From Streptomyces stelliscabiei (GTDB lineage Bacteria > Actinomycetota > Actinomycetes > Streptomycetales > Streptomycetaceae): a stretch of 64,000 nt of DNA. The stretch lies in contig NZ_JADBGF010000001.1 in assembly GCF_014873495.1 (NCBI RefSeq), positions 372,001 through 436,000 on the forward strand, given 5' to 3'. The number at the start of each line of letters is the position of its first letter. The first letter of the stretch is position 1. The position numbers and the translations under genes are program-made. The notes under the pieces were generated by a model. It was not told the origin of the DNA, searched no databases, and saw only the letters and a list, made by a program, of their open reading frames with translations. Positions 34,615 to 45,200 of this stretch are shown here, in pieces.

Positions 34615-35886
34615 TCAGCCGGCCTTCTGGGCGGTCTTCTCCGCGGTCTCCTGGATCTTCTCCAGGACCTTCCGGGGATCGCCGTCGGCCACGGCGGTGC
34701 CTATCTGCTGCTTCACGGCGCCGTCGACGGCACCCCAGCCCGGGTTGTCCGCCGGGGCGAACCTGGCGCCCGCCAGTGCGTCGACGAAGGGCTTGTAGTA
34801 GTCGGTGTCCGAACTGAGGGCGTCGCCGGCCGACTTGGTGACCGAGAGGAATCCCTCGGTGGACAGGAAGGTGGAGGCGTTCTTCTTCTGGTACACGAAG
34901 TCCAGGAACCTGTTGACGGCTTCCCGGTTCTTGTCCCCGTCCTTCTTGAACGCCACCAGGTAGTCCTGGACGCCCAGGGTGTTGTGGGTGGTGCCGTTCT
35001 TGCTGGGCAGTGGCGCGACGCCGTAGTCGAGGTTCTTGTCGACGGGGTCGATGAAGCCCTTGCGCAGGAAGACGGCGCCGTTGATCATGCCGATCCGGCC
35101 CTGTGCGAACTGGTTGAAGACGTCCTTGCGGTTGGTGGTCTCCGGGTTGGGCTGGGTCAGGCCGTCCTTGGTCAGTTTCCTGAGGTAGGTCAGGGTGTCC
35201 ACGTTGGCCGGCTGGTCGACGGCCCATCTGCCGGAGTCGTCGACCCAGCCACCGCCGTTGTTCATCGACCAGATGCCGAACTCGCCCTGGGCCTCCTCCG
35301 GTCCGAGCGGCAGACCCAGCGGGATGACGCCGCTCCCCCCGTTTTTCTTGATCTTCCTGGCGGTTGCCTCGACCTCGGCCCAGCTCGTCGGCGGCGCCGT
35401 GACACCCGCCTTCTTGAAGATCTTCTTGTTGTAGAAGAACAGCCGCGCGCTGGAGATGAACGGCAGTCCGTACTGGACCTGTTCGTACGTGGCCTGTTCG
35501 GCGAAGAGGGGCAGGAAGTCGCCCAGCACCTTCGCCGACACCGCCTCCTCGGCCGGGTAGATGAGGCCGTCGCGGGCGAAGTCCGAGAACTTGTTGTAGT
35601 TGAGGACGTCCGGCTGCTGCTTGGTCTGGATGTACGTCTTGACCTTGGAGTCCATCTGCTCCCAGTCGACGACTTCCAGGTTGACCTTGTAGCCCGGGTT
35701 TCCCGCCTCGAAATCCCTGATCAGGTTCTTCCAGTAGGGCTGGGTGTCGTCGTCGTACTTCGCGGCCACGAAGGTGATCGTCCGGCCGTCGGAGTCGTCT
35801 CCGCTCGAGGACCCTCCCTTGCCGCATCCGGTGAGAGTCAGGGCCAGAACCAGGCCTGCGGCCGTGCCAACGATGTGCCGATTCAC
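34615..35886 (-). CDS. Extracellular sugar-binding lipoprotein of the ABC importer
   Basis: A 423-residue protein starting at GTG 35886. The signal peptide ends in the lipobox LTGC, followed by a Gly/Ser linker, then a family-1 solute-binding fold with RTITFVAAKYDDDTQPYW, EAGNPGYKVN, YIQTKQQPDV and GRIGMINGAVFL. It should capture an oligosaccharide or disaccharide at the cell surface and pass it to the two permeases. Its promoter region is shared with the divergent SIS gene and carries repeated ATGCTC-like elements. The family is firm. The ligand is presumably a GalNAc- or Gal-containing product of the neighbouring glycosidases. Confidence 0.92.
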   Translation of the reverse strand: MNRHIVGTAAGLVLALTLTGCGKGGSSSGDDSDGRTITFVAAKYDDDTQPYWKNLIRDFEAGNPGYKVNLEVVDWEQMDSKVKTYIQTKQQPDVLNYNKFSDFARDGLIYPAEEAVSAKVLGDFLPLFAEQATYEQVQYGLPFISSARLFFYNKKIFKKAGVTAPPTSWAEVEATARKIKKNGGSGVIPLGLPLGPEEAQGEFGIWSMNNGGGWVDDSGRWAVDQPANVDTLTYLRKLTKDGLTQPNPETTNRKDVFNQFAQGRIGMINGAVFLRKGFIDPVDKNLDYGVAPLPSKNGTTHNTLGVQDYLVAFKKDGDKNREAVNRFLDFVYQKKNASTFLSTEGFLSVTKSAGDALSSDTDYYKPFVDALAGARFAPADNPGWGAVDGAVKQQIGTAVADGDPRKVLEKIQETAEKTAQKAG

Positions 35887-35940
35887 GCGAGTACCACCTT
35901 CTCTTCGTGTGACAGTGCCCTGAACGACCAGTGCGGCTCC

Positions 35941-35995
35941 ATGCTCATTTATGCTCGAATCTTGCTAAGATCAAGCATTGAACGTCATCATGCTC
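35941..35995. promoter_or_regulatory. Phased repeats between divergent binding-protein and SIS genes
   Basis: ATGCTC starts at 35941, 35951 and 35990; TTGCTA starts at 35962 and an inverted AAGCAT at 35973. Most are 10-11 bases apart, that is, on one face of the helix. This is a candidate operator for the DeoR regulator or another repressor controlling both directions. Confidence 0.5.
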
Positions 35996-36134
35996 AATCG
36001 ATCACGCATGGTGTCAAGGGCCCGCCGGATCACGACTCGGTCACGCCGAGGCGGATCGCCTTGGGTGCCCGCACCCATCAAGAGCGGCGCTTCACCGTGC
36101 GACCACGCCCTGTGCGTCCGAGACGGGAGTCCCG

Positions 36135-37034
36135 ATGAGCCAGACCGAGACCGAGATCGCCACACAGCCGGAGTGCTGGCACCGCGCCGTCGCGCTCGCA
36201 CGCCGGCCGGGGGCATCAGGCGTCGCCCAACTGCCCCGGACCGGCGAGCGCGTGGCCGTCGTCGGCTGCGGCACGTCCTGGTTCATGGCCCAGGCGTACG
36301 CGCTGCTGCGCGAGTCCGCCGGCCACGGCGAGACCGACGCCTTCCCGGCGTCCCAGATGCCGCTCGGGCGACGTTACGACCGGGTGCTCGCCCTGACCCG
36401 GTCGGGCACCACCACCGAAGTGCTGGAGGTGCTCCGGCGCCTGCGGGGGGTGACACCCACCGTCGCGGTCACCGCCGATCCGGCGACGCCCGTCATGGAA
36501 CTCGCGGACATGACCGCCGTCCTGGACTTCGCCGACGAGACGTCGGTCGTGCAGACCCGGTTCGCCACCACTGAGCTGGTGTTTCTGCGGGCCCTGCTCG
36601 GCGAGGACCTGAGCGGGCTGGCCGCACAGGGGACGGCGGCGCTCGCCGAGCCGCTGACGGACGAGCTCCTGGCCGCCGAGCAGTTCACGTTCCTCGGCAG
36701 CGGCTGGGCCTACGGGATCGCCCAGGAGGCGGCGCTGAAGATGCGCGAGGCGGCGGGCGCCTGGACGGAGGCGTATCCCGTGATGGAGTACCGGCACGGG
36801 CCGATCAGCGTCACCGGACCCGGGCGGGTGGCCTGGTGGTTCGGCGACCCGGCCGCCATTGCCGAGGGACTGCCCGACGAGATCGCCCGCACCGGCGGCC
36901 GACTGGTGGCCTTCGGCCGCGACCCGGTGGCGGACCTCGTCGTGGTGCAGCGGCTCGCCACGGCCCTCGGCTCGGCACGCGGCCTCGACCCGGACAACCC
37001 GCGCCACCTCACGCGTTCGGTGATTCTCGCCTGA
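36135..37034 (+). CDS. SIS-domain sugar-phosphate isomerase/deaminase (AgaS/GlmS-like)
   Basis: A 299-residue protein with two SIS domains. The first holds the phosphosugar loop VGCGTSWFMA and TRSGTTTEV; the second has LGSGWAYGIAQEAALKMREA and ends with EYRHGPISV, where the Glu-His region is catalytic in GlmS/AgaS relatives. ATG 36135 follows GGGAG. The expected reaction is conversion of an aminosugar 6-phosphate to a ketose 6-phosphate plus ammonia. With the class II aldolase nearby, the simplest reading is galactosamine-6-P to tagatose-6-P. No kinase or deacetylase gene is in the window, so those steps must be elsewhere. Confidence 0.82.
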   Translation: MSQTETEIATQPECWHRAVALARRPGASGVAQLPRTGERVAVVGCGTSWFMAQAYALLRESAGHGETDAFPASQMPLGRRYDRVLALTRSGTTTEVLEVLRRLRGVTPTVAVTADPATPVMELADMTAVLDFADETSVVQTRFATTELVFLRALLGEDLSGLAAQGTAALAEPLTDELLAAEQFTFLGSGWAYGIAQEAALKMREAAGAWTEAYPVMEYRHGPISVTGPGRVAWWFGDPAAIAEGLPDEIARTGGRLVAFGRDPVADLVVVQRLATALGSARGLDPDNPRHLTRSVILA

Positions 37035-37070
37035 CACCGTTCGACCGAATGCGACGGTCCGCCGAAGCCG

Positions 37071-37108
37071 GGCCCGCTGCCCGCGGCTCATGCCGTGAGC
37101 AGCGGGCC
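37071..37108 (+). terminator. Hairpin after the SIS gene
   Basis: GGCCCGCTGC pairs with GCAGCGGGCC, with a smaller hairpin nested in the loop, 37 bases beyond the SIS stop. It separates the SIS gene from the glycosidase operon. Confidence 0.65.
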
Positions 37109-37168
37109 TGTCCGTCGTCAGCGACCACACCGGCCATCGGGGCCCCGCGAGAACCAGGGAACGCATCG

Positions 37169-37266
37169 TTGACAGATGTTTTTTCCTGCAAGAGTATGTG
37201 CACAAAACTACAAGATCTTGCATTGCTCGTCAGAGACTCCATGCCTCTCCCCGCTGGAGGACACCA
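37169..37266 (+). promoter_or_regulatory. Promoter/operator region of the glycosidase operon
   Basis: TTGACA at 37169-37174 is a consensus -35; an AT-rich spacer leads to GAGTAT 17 bases later as a weak -10. Downstream lies a perfect palindrome CAAGATCTTG at 37211-37220 followed by CATTGCTCG. This resembles ATCTTGCTAAGATC and ATTGCTG of the other promoters in the locus. GGAGG precedes GTG 37267. Confidence 0.5.
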
Positions 37267-40200
37267 GTGCGTGCACAGCCCCGCAGAGTCGGCGCCTCCC
37301 TCGCCGCCGCCCTGACCCTGACCATCGCCTCGCCGGGCACCGAAGCCCTCGCCCAGCCCCTACGGGCCGATGCGGCCCCGCGGCCGAGAGTGACCGAAAC
37401 CGCGGACGGCCTGACCCTGTCCGTACCGGCCGCCGGGAAGGCCCCCGGCTACACCGTCGACGTATCCACCGACGGCGATCTCACCCTCACCACCGGGCGC
37501 GCGGGCGCCCCCGTCCTCGCCACCGCGGGCGGTGACACCGGCGGCTTACGGTTCCGCTCCGGCGGCGCCTGGCAGCACGCCACCGACGTCACCGCCTGGA
37601 GCTGGAAGAACGGCGTCCTGACCCTGACCGCCGACACCACCCTCGACGGGGCCGGCATCGAAGCGCGCCTCACCCCGGCCGCCGACCGCTACCAACTCGA
37701 CTGGAACGTCGAAGGAGTCGAGCCGGACCGGCTGGGACTCGCCTACGACCTGGCCTCCGCAGGGCACTGGTACGGGCACGGCGAGGCCGAGACCCCGCAG
37801 GGCGGCCCCGGCACCGACCAGCCCTGGCCGCTGGACAGCGGCGAGGTCGAGCACCCGGCGTTCTCCCCCGCCTCATACCACATGATCGACCCGTTCTGGT
37901 ACACCTCCAGCTCGACCGGACTCCGCGTCGACACCGGGAATGTCATGGACGTGGCGATCAACGAGGGCAAGGACGGGCTCGGCCGCTTCGATGTACGGTC
38001 CGCCGACGCCTACAAGGCCACCGTCTTCGTCGAGTCGACACCGCTGGAGGTCTACCGCGACTACGTGGGCATCGTCGGGAAACCCGCGAAGAGCGACGCC
38101 ACGTACGAGCAGTACGCCAAGCCGGTCTGGAACTCCTGGGCGCAGTTCTACACCCACATCGACCAGGAGAAACTCCTCGACTACGCCACCGACCTCAAAG
38201 ACGACGGGCTCGACGGGCACGCCCTGCAGCTCGACGACAAGTGGGAGTCGAACTACGGCAATCTGACCTTCGACGCCAAGGCCTACCCCGATCCGAAGGC
38301 CATGTCGAAGAAGATCCACGACCTCGGCTTCGACTTCGGGCTCTGGACGACTCTGTGGATCAACCTCGACTCCGACAACTACCAGTTCGCCGTCGACAAG
38401 GGCTACTTGCTGGGCGACGCCGCCGACCCCGCCAAGCCGTGCACGGTGACCTGGTGGAACGGCACGGCCGGAATCATCGACCTCGCCAACCCTGAGGCCC
38501 GGGCCTGGTACACCGGCCGCGTCAAGTCCCTGATGAGCGACTACGACATCGACGGCCTGAAGTTCGACACCCGCTTCTTCGACGACAAGTGCGCCCCGCG
38601 CGACGGATACGAGCCGACCGACTACCAGCGGCTCGGCACCGAACTCGCCGACGAGTTCGACCTGCAGGGCGTCGGCATCCGCGTGCACTGGGACTCCACG
38701 GCCCACCGGGCGGGGTTCGTCACCCGGCAGGTCGACAAGGGCACCGGCTGGGACTCGGTCCGCGCCTCGGTCACCCAGAACCTCGCGATCTCCACGATCG
38801 GCTACCCCTTCGTCACCACCGACATGATCGGCGGCTCCGGCGGCCAACCGGCTCCGGACAAGGAGGTGTTGATCCGCTCGGCGCAGGTGGCGTCGCTGAT
38901 GCCGCTGATGTACTCCTCCACCTCACCCGTCGACACCATCGATGTGACGACCGGCCAGAAGGTGGTCTACGACCAGGAGACCATCGACCTCTACCGGGCG
39001 GCGGTCAAGCGGCACGAGCGTCTCGCGCCCTACATCTGGGACCAGGTCCAGCAGTCCCTCAGGACCGGTGACCCCATCGTCCGGCCGCTGTTCTTCGACT
39101 TCCCGAAGGACAAGGCGAGTTACACCGTCCCGGACGAGTGGATGCTCGGCCCCGCCGTCCTCGCCGCGCCGCAGGTCGCCGACAGGGCCACCCGCACCGT
39201 ACACCTGCCGCCGGGCACCTGGTACGACGTCAACCAGGGCACCGTGATCCGCGGCCCGAAGGATCTGAAGGGCTACGGCGCTCCCCTCGGGGTCGCCCCG
39301 GCCTTTGTGAACCTCAAGGCCAAGGGCGCCGACAAGGCCCTGCGAGCCCTGCGCGGCAACGACGCTCCCGCCGCCTCCGTACTGCTCGCCCCCGACGCAC
39401 CGGAGACCGGCAACGGCGCGGCCTTCGAGATCACCACCACAGCCACCAACTGGGGCTCCAGGCCGCTGAAGAAGGTCACCGCCACGCTGGCGGCCCCCAC
39501 CGGCTGGCGCGCCGAGGCCATCACGGCCGCGACCACCACATCCCTGACCACCGGCGCCACTCTCACCACCCGATGGAAGGTCACCCCGTCCGCCGACGCC
39601 GACTGGGGCAGCCACCCCCTCACCGGAACCGTCACCTACGACGGCGGTACGAAGGTCTCCGACCGCGTCCCGGTGAAGGTGACACCGGAGCCGGGCACCG
39701 TCTCGGCGCCGTACCGCACGGCCGACACCACCGGCGGCGCCCAGTTCGCCCAGGCAGGCGACCAGTTCGCCATCTGGGCGGGCGGCCAGGACCTGTCGGG
39801 CTGGAAGGACGAGAAGGCAGCCGTCTACGAGAGTGGGGTGGTCGGTGACAAGGCCACCGTGCGGGCGCGAGTCGTCTCGCAGAACTCCGCCGGCCCCCTC
39901 GGCAAAGCCGGCCTCGCCGTCGCCAACGACCTGGCCGCGCCCGAGAAGGGCGGCTACGCGGTCCTCGTCATGACGGACAAGTACGGCCTGGAGTTCCTGA
40001 CCGACAGCGACGGCGACGGAAAGCTCGACACCTGGGCCGGCGGCGGCCAGACCTACCACCCGGCCCACCTCAAGCTGGTGCGCGACGGCACGACGTACAC
40101 GGCGTACGCGAGCAAGGACGGCACCACCTGGTCCACCGTCGGCTCGGCCACGATCGCCTCGGCCTCCGGCCGCGGGGACGCGGGAGTGATCGCCTCCGCC

Positions 40201-40269
40201 GTGAACCTCAACTACCCCGGCGATCGGATCCAGGCCGTCTTCGACGACTTCTCCGTCACCGCGTCCTGA
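37267..40269 (+). CDS. Secreted GH31-family alpha-glycosidase with NEW3-like and concanavalin-like tail domains
   Basis: A 1000-residue protein from GTG 37267 (GGAGG upstream). The Sec signal ends near EALAQP. The GH31 TIM barrel spans about 250-560: catalytic nucleophile Asp434 in GLKFDTRFF, acid/base Asp496 in GTGWDSVRASV, and the GH31 signature GYPFVTTDMIGG. A beta-sandwich C-domain follows, then a NEW3/CARDB-like domain (about 700-790) and a roughly 180-residue terminal module (QFAIWAGGQDLSGWKDEK, TDSDGDGKLDTWAGGG) that recurs in other proteins of the operon. GH31 includes alpha-glucosidases, alpha-galactosidases and alpha-N-acetylgalactosaminidases. The neighbours make the last an attractive but unproven guess. 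Confidence 0.85.
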   Translation: MRAQPRRVGASLAAALTLTIASPGTEALAQPLRADAAPRPRVTETADGLTLSVPAAGKAPGYTVDVSTDGDLTLTTGRAGAPVLATAGGDTGGLRFRSGGAWQHATDVTAWSWKNGVLTLTADTTLDGAGIEARLTPAADRYQLDWNVEGVEPDRLGLAYDLASAGHWYGHGEAETPQGGPGTDQPWPLDSGEVEHPAFSPASYHMIDPFWYTSSSTGLRVDTGNVMDVAINEGKDGLGRFDVRSADAYKATVFVESTPLEVYRDYVGIVGKPAKSDATYEQYAKPVWNSWAQFYTHIDQEKLLDYATDLKDDGLDGHALQLDDKWESNYGNLTFDAKAYPDPKAMSKKIHDLGFDFGLWTTLWINLDSDNYQFAVDKGYLLGDAADPAKPCTVTWWNGTAGIIDLANPEARAWYTGRVKSLMSDYDIDGLKFDTRFFDDKCAPRDGYEPTDYQRLGTELADEFDLQGVGIRVHWDSTAHRAGFVTRQVDKGTGWDSVRASVTQNLAISTIGYPFVTTDMIGGSGGQPAPDKEVLIRSAQVASLMPLMYSSTSPVDTIDVTTGQKVVYDQETIDLYRAAVKRHERLAPYIWDQVQQSLRTGDPIVRPLFFDFPKDKASYTVPDEWMLGPAVLAAPQVADRATRTVHLPPGTWYDVNQGTVIRGPKDLKGYGAPLGVAPAFVNLKAKGADKALRALRGNDAPAASVLLAPDAPETGNGAAFEITTTATNWGSRPLKKVTATLAAPTGWRAEAITAATTTSLTTGATLTTRWKVTPSADADWGSHPLTGTVTYDGGTKVSDRVPVKVTPEPGTVSAPYRTADTTGGAQFAQAGDQFAIWAGGQDLSGWKDEKAAVYESGVVGDKATVRARVVSQNSAGPLGKAGLAVANDLAAPEKGGYAVLVMTDKYGLEFLTDSDGDGKLDTWAGGGQTYHPAHLKLVRDGTTYTAYASKDGTTWSTVGSATIASASGRGDAGVIASAVNLNYPGDRIQAVFDDFSVTAS

Positions 40270-40370
40270 CCGGTCACCGCACCCTGGCGCTCCCGGTCGT
40301 CGCAGCCCGGCAGCGCCCCCACCGCCGGCTTCGGCAGCACCCGACGACCCTTTTGCGAAAGGGATCCACC

Positions 40371-42239
40371 ATGACACGGCCCACACGCATACCCGCACGC
40401 GTATCCGCCCTCGCCGCCTCCTTCGTCGCCGGCGCGCTCGTCGCGACCACCACGACCGTCATCGCGGCCACCGGCGACGACCAGCACAAACCCACCACGA
40501 CCTGGCTGACCGTGAAGGTCGCCGACGCCATGGGCACCAGGGACACCCTCACCTGGGTGCCCACCGGATCCTTCGCGAGCTCGGCCGAGGTCCGCGTGCC
40601 GCGCTATCCGATGACCGCCATCGAGGGCAAGGACACCAAGGAACTCGCCCTGGACGCCGTACGCGGCGAGCAGGTCTCCGCGCAGCTCGCCATCGCCTCC
40701 GGCAAGAGGCTCGACGACGTGCAGGCGAGGGTCGGCGACCTGACCGGGCCGGGCGGCGCGAAGCTCGACGGTGACAGTACGCAGGTGCGGTTCGTGAAGT
40801 ACGTGCCCGTACAGCGCTCCAAGAGCGAGGTCGACTGGTCGGCCACCATCGACCAGGTCAGCTCCGCCAAGGAAGTCTCGGGCGACCGTGATCCGGACGT
40901 CGTCGGCGACCCGCTGGAGGAGCGCTCCTCGGTCGACGTGCCCGCGTACGCCGCACAGCCACTCTGGTTCACCTTCCGCGTCCCCAAGAACGCCCGCCCC
41001 GGCACGTACAGGGGCACGGTTGACGTCGACGTCGACGGCGACACCCACACCACGTACCCCCTCACCATCGATGTCGCCGACGCCACCGTGCCCGCCGCCG
41101 CCGACTACAGGTTCTTCCTCGATGTCTGGGCGCAGCCGGAGACCATCGCCCAGGCGCACAAGGTCGAGCTGTGGTCGAAGAAGCACTGGAAGCTCATCGA
41201 GGCGTACAACCGTGATCTGGCGTCGCGCGGTCAGAAGGTCATCAACACGACGATCGTCGACAACCCCTGGCACCACCAGTGGTCGCTCGGCACCCGGGAG
41301 TCGCAGACCGCGACGCCGTACACCAGCATGGTCGGCTGGAAATGGAACGGGACCAAATTCGCCTTCGACTTCGACCGCTGGGACACGTACGTCGAGACCG
41401 CCAGGAAGGCCGGGCTCGGCCCCGACATCGGCGCCTTCTCGATGCTGGCCTTCCAGGACCAGGAACACCTCACCTACACCGACACCCGCACCGGGAAGAC
41501 CGTCTACGAGAACGTCGACCTGGGCGGGAACCGCTGGCGGCAGGCCTGGGGCGCCTATCTGCCCGCCTTCGAGGCCCACTTGAGGAAGAAGGGCTGGCTC
41601 CAGGACACCTGGCTGTCCTTCGACGAGCGGCCCATCAGCACCATGACGGTGGTCAAGGACTTCGTGCACGAGGTGGCGCCGGTCTTCGACGACCGCATCT
41701 CCGTCGCCGGATCGATCACCACGGAGGGTGTCGCGTCGAACCTCTCGGTGGACTGGGGCGGCATCGACGCGATGACGAAGGAGAAGGCGGCCGAGCGCCG
41801 CGCTGCCGGCAAGACCACCACGTTCTACGTGTACGGCGAGCCCGCACACCCCAACACGCTGTCCTACTCCCCCGCCGTCGAGTCGCGGATGCTGCCGTGG
41901 ATCTCCGCGCGGCGCGGCCTCGACGGATTCCTGCGCTGGTCGTACAACAGCTGGACCAGCGACCCCTTCAGGCAGCCCGTGCACATCTTCACCCAGGGCG
42001 ACGAGTACCTGATCTATCCCGGGAAGAACGGGCCGATGTCCAGCATCCGCTGGGAGCAACTCAAGGAAGGCGTCGAGGACTTCGAGCTGATCGCGCAGCT
42101 CCGCAAGAAGGACGGCGGCGACAGCGCCACTCTCACCGAGGCCCTCACGAAGGCCACTCGGGACCTGGACGGCCGTACGAAGAACGTCACCGACATCGAG
42201 ACCGCGCGGGCGGCCGTGGTGAAGGAGCTGACCTCATGA
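40371..42239 (+). CDS. Secreted GH123/DUF4091-type beta-N-acetylgalactosaminidase-like enzyme
   Basis: A 622-residue protein from ATG 40371 (GAAAGGGA upstream). An N-terminal signal or anchor (RVSALAASFVAGALVATTTTV) is followed by a beta-sandwich domain (about 60-240, FTFRVPKNARPGTYRGTV) and a TIM-barrel domain with the adjacent acidic pair Asp418-Glu419 in WLSFDERP. Such a D-E pair is the substrate-assisted catalytic signature of GH123. The C-terminus has WSYNSWTSDPF and IRWEQLKEGVEDFELI, typical of DUF4091. GH123 enzymes remove terminal beta-GalNAc from glycans. Its stop overlaps the start of the GH35 gene. The family is good; the natural substrate is inferred. Confidence 0.82.
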   Translation: MTRPTRIPARVSALAASFVAGALVATTTTVIAATGDDQHKPTTTWLTVKVADAMGTRDTLTWVPTGSFASSAEVRVPRYPMTAIEGKDTKELALDAVRGEQVSAQLAIASGKRLDDVQARVGDLTGPGGAKLDGDSTQVRFVKYVPVQRSKSEVDWSATIDQVSSAKEVSGDRDPDVVGDPLEERSSVDVPAYAAQPLWFTFRVPKNARPGTYRGTVDVDVDGDTHTTYPLTIDVADATVPAAADYRFFLDVWAQPETIAQAHKVELWSKKHWKLIEAYNRDLASRGQKVINTTIVDNPWHHQWSLGTRESQTATPYTSMVGWKWNGTKFAFDFDRWDTYVETARKAGLGPDIGAFSMLAFQDQEHLTYTDTRTGKTVYENVDLGGNRWRQAWGAYLPAFEAHLRKKGWLQDTWLSFDERPISTMTVVKDFVHEVAPVFDDRISVAGSITTEGVASNLSVDWGGIDAMTKEKAAERRAAGKTTTFYVYGEPAHPNTLSYSPAVESRMLPWISARRGLDGFLRWSYNSWTSDPFRQPVHIFTQGDEYLIYPGKNGPMSSIRWEQLKEGVEDFELIAQLRKKDGGDSATLTEALTKATRDLDGRTKNVTDIETARAAVVKELTS

Positions 42240-45200
42240 GCCGGCATGTGCGAGGGCACGTGAGAGCGCTACTGCTCGCATCGGTGCTGGCCGCCACGTC
42301 CCTGGCCGCTCCGGCCGCCGACGCGGCCGCGCCCCCGGCGAAGGCGCAGGTGGCGCCCGCGGCGGGGAAGCAGCACACGGTCACCTACGACCAGTACGCC
42401 GTGCGGGTCGACGGCAAACCCCTGTACATCTGGGGCGCCGAGTTCCACTACTTCCGGCTGCCCAGCCCGGACGCCTGGCGCGACGTGCTCCAGAAGATCA
42501 AGGCGGGCGGGTTCAACGCCGTCTCGCTCTACTTCGACTGGGGCTACCACTCCGCCAGGCCGGGCTCGTACGACTTCACCGGCGTGAGTGACGTGGAGCG
42601 GCTGCTCGACGAGGCCGAGCGCGCCGGTCTGTACGTCGTCGCGCGGCCCGGCCCCTACATCAACGCCGAGGTGTCCGGAGGCGGTTTCCCGGCGTGGCGC
42701 AAGACCCGCGCGGGTGTGAACCGGACCTCCGAGGAGGGGTATCTGAAGGATGCCCGGGAGTGGATGAGCCGGATCAATCCGATCATCGCGCGTCACCAAC
42801 TCACGCGCGGCACCGGCTCGGTGATCCTGTATCAGGTCGAGAACGAGTACCAGGGCGGACGCCACGACGCCGACTACATGCAGACGCTCATCGACTGGGC
42901 GAAGGAGGACGGCATCGACGTGCCGACCTTCGTCAACGACGGCGGCGCCAACCGGAACTGGGTGAGCGGCAAGGGCGCCCCCGACATCTACGGCTTCGAC
43001 GCCTACCCGCAGGGCTTCGACTGCAAGGATCCGGACGTCTGGAAGAATCTGCCCGACTATTCCTACGTCAACGACTGGAAACCCGAGTCACCGCTGCTCA
43101 TTCCGGAGGCTCAGGGCGGCGCCTTCGACCCGTGGGGCGGCACCGGTTACCAGGACTGCGCGAAGCTCACCGGCACCGACTTCACCCGGGTGTTCAGCAA
43201 GATGAACATCGCCGCCGGGGTCTCCGGTCAGTCGTTCTACATGACGTACGGCGGTACCAACTGGGGCTGGCTCGCCGACCCCAACGCCGTCTACACGTCG
43301 TACGACTACGGCGCTCCGATCAACGAGTCGCGCCAACTGACGGACAAGTACCAGGAGTTCAAGCGGCTCGGGTACTTCGTCAACTCGGTCTCCTCGCTGG
43401 CCCGGACCGACAAGGCCGAGGCGCCCGTCCCCTCCGACGAGGCGCTGCGCATCGACCGGCGCGTCAACCCCGACGACGGCACCCAGTTCTTCACGGTCCG
43501 GCACACCGACACCCGGGTGAAGGACAGAGACGAGACCACCCTGTCCCTGACCGGGGCGGACGGCGACTATCCGCGGGTGCCGCAGCGGGGTGCGATCACC
43601 GTCGACGGCCGGGACGCGAAACTCCTCGTCGCCGGCTACGACCTGGGCGATCAGCGGCTCGTCTACTCCACCTCGGAGATCATGACGCACGCCACGATCG
43701 GCGACCGCGAGGTGGCCCTGCTGTACGGGCGGGCGGGCGAAACCGGCGAGACCGTGCTGCGGTACGCGAAGCCGCCCCAGGTGAAGGTGCTCGCCGGCGA
43801 CGTCACCACCACCTGGGACGCGGAACGCGGCGATCTGCGGCTGAACTACACCCACAAGGGTCTGGCCCGGGTGCTGGTGGACGGCCTGGAACTGCTGATC
43901 GCCGATGTCGCCGAGACCGCCCACTGGTGGCGGCAGGACACCGCCGACGGTCCGGTCCTGGTACGCGGCCCGTCCCTGGTCCGTACGGCCGAAGTCGCGG
44001 GCGGCACGCTGAAGTTGACCGGCGACTCCGCCAAGGCCGGGAAGATCGAGGTCATCGCGGAAGCGAAGAAGGCGACGTGGAACGGCCGCCGGACCACCGT
44101 CACCGAGGCACCGCGCACGGTACGGCTGCCCGCGCTGACGACCTGGAAGTACAAGGAGGAGGCCCCGGAGACCGGCCGGGACTTCGACGACTCCGCCTGG
44201 CCCACCGCCACCCGGCTCACCGCCGCCAACGCCGAACTGAACGGCTCACTGCCGGTGCTCGCGATGGACGAGTACGGCTTCCACCACGGCGATGTCTGGT
44301 ACCGGGGCCGGTTCAGGACCACCGGCGTGGCGACCGCGCTCGCGCTGAACGCCAACACCGGCCCGACCGGCCAGTACGCGGTCTGGCTCAACGGCCGTTA
44401 CCTCGGCAGCTCCGGTGACGGCGCGCACACCTTCGACATTCCGGCGGGCGCGCTCAAGGACGGCGGCGACAACGTGCTCGCCGTCCTGGCCGAGAACGCC
44501 GGCCACAACGAGGAATGGGGCCACGACTACTCCAAGGAACCGCGCGGCCTGCTCGGCGCGGAGGTGATCGGCGGTGCCTCCACCCTCACCTGGAAGATCC
44601 AGGGCAGCAGGGGCGGCGAGAACCCGGTCGACACCGCACGGGGTCCCTACAACAACGGCGGGCTGTACGGGGAGCGGGCCGGCTGGTCGCTGCCCGGTTA
44701 CCCGGACGGCGACTGGAAGCGCACCTCACTGTCCACGTCCGCCCGGTCCGGGGCCACGGAACCCGGGGTGCGGTGGTACCGCACCGGCGCGAAGCTCGAT
44801 CTGCCGACGGGCCAGGACAACGCGCTCGCGCTGGACCTCGCGGAGCCCGAGGGTGGCAGCACGGCGTACCGCGCCCAGATCTTCGTCAACGGCTGGCTGA
44901 TCGGCCGCTATCTGCCCGACACCGGCCCCCAGACACGGTTCGTCGTCCCCAAGGGCATCCTGCGCGAGCGGGGCGACAACACCATCGCCCTGGCGGTGTG
45001 GTCCACCGGGAAGGCGGCCGGCCCCGGTTCGGTGAAGCTCGTCGACCTCGGCGCGAGTGCCGGTGGCATCAAGGTGAACACGGTGGCCGCGCCCTCGTAC
45101 GACGCGAGGACCTACGCCATGCCCGCCGCAGGTGCGCGGGTCACGGTGGACGCCGAGCCGTTCCTGAGCACCGGCACGGCCACCGAGGTCCCCGTCACGG

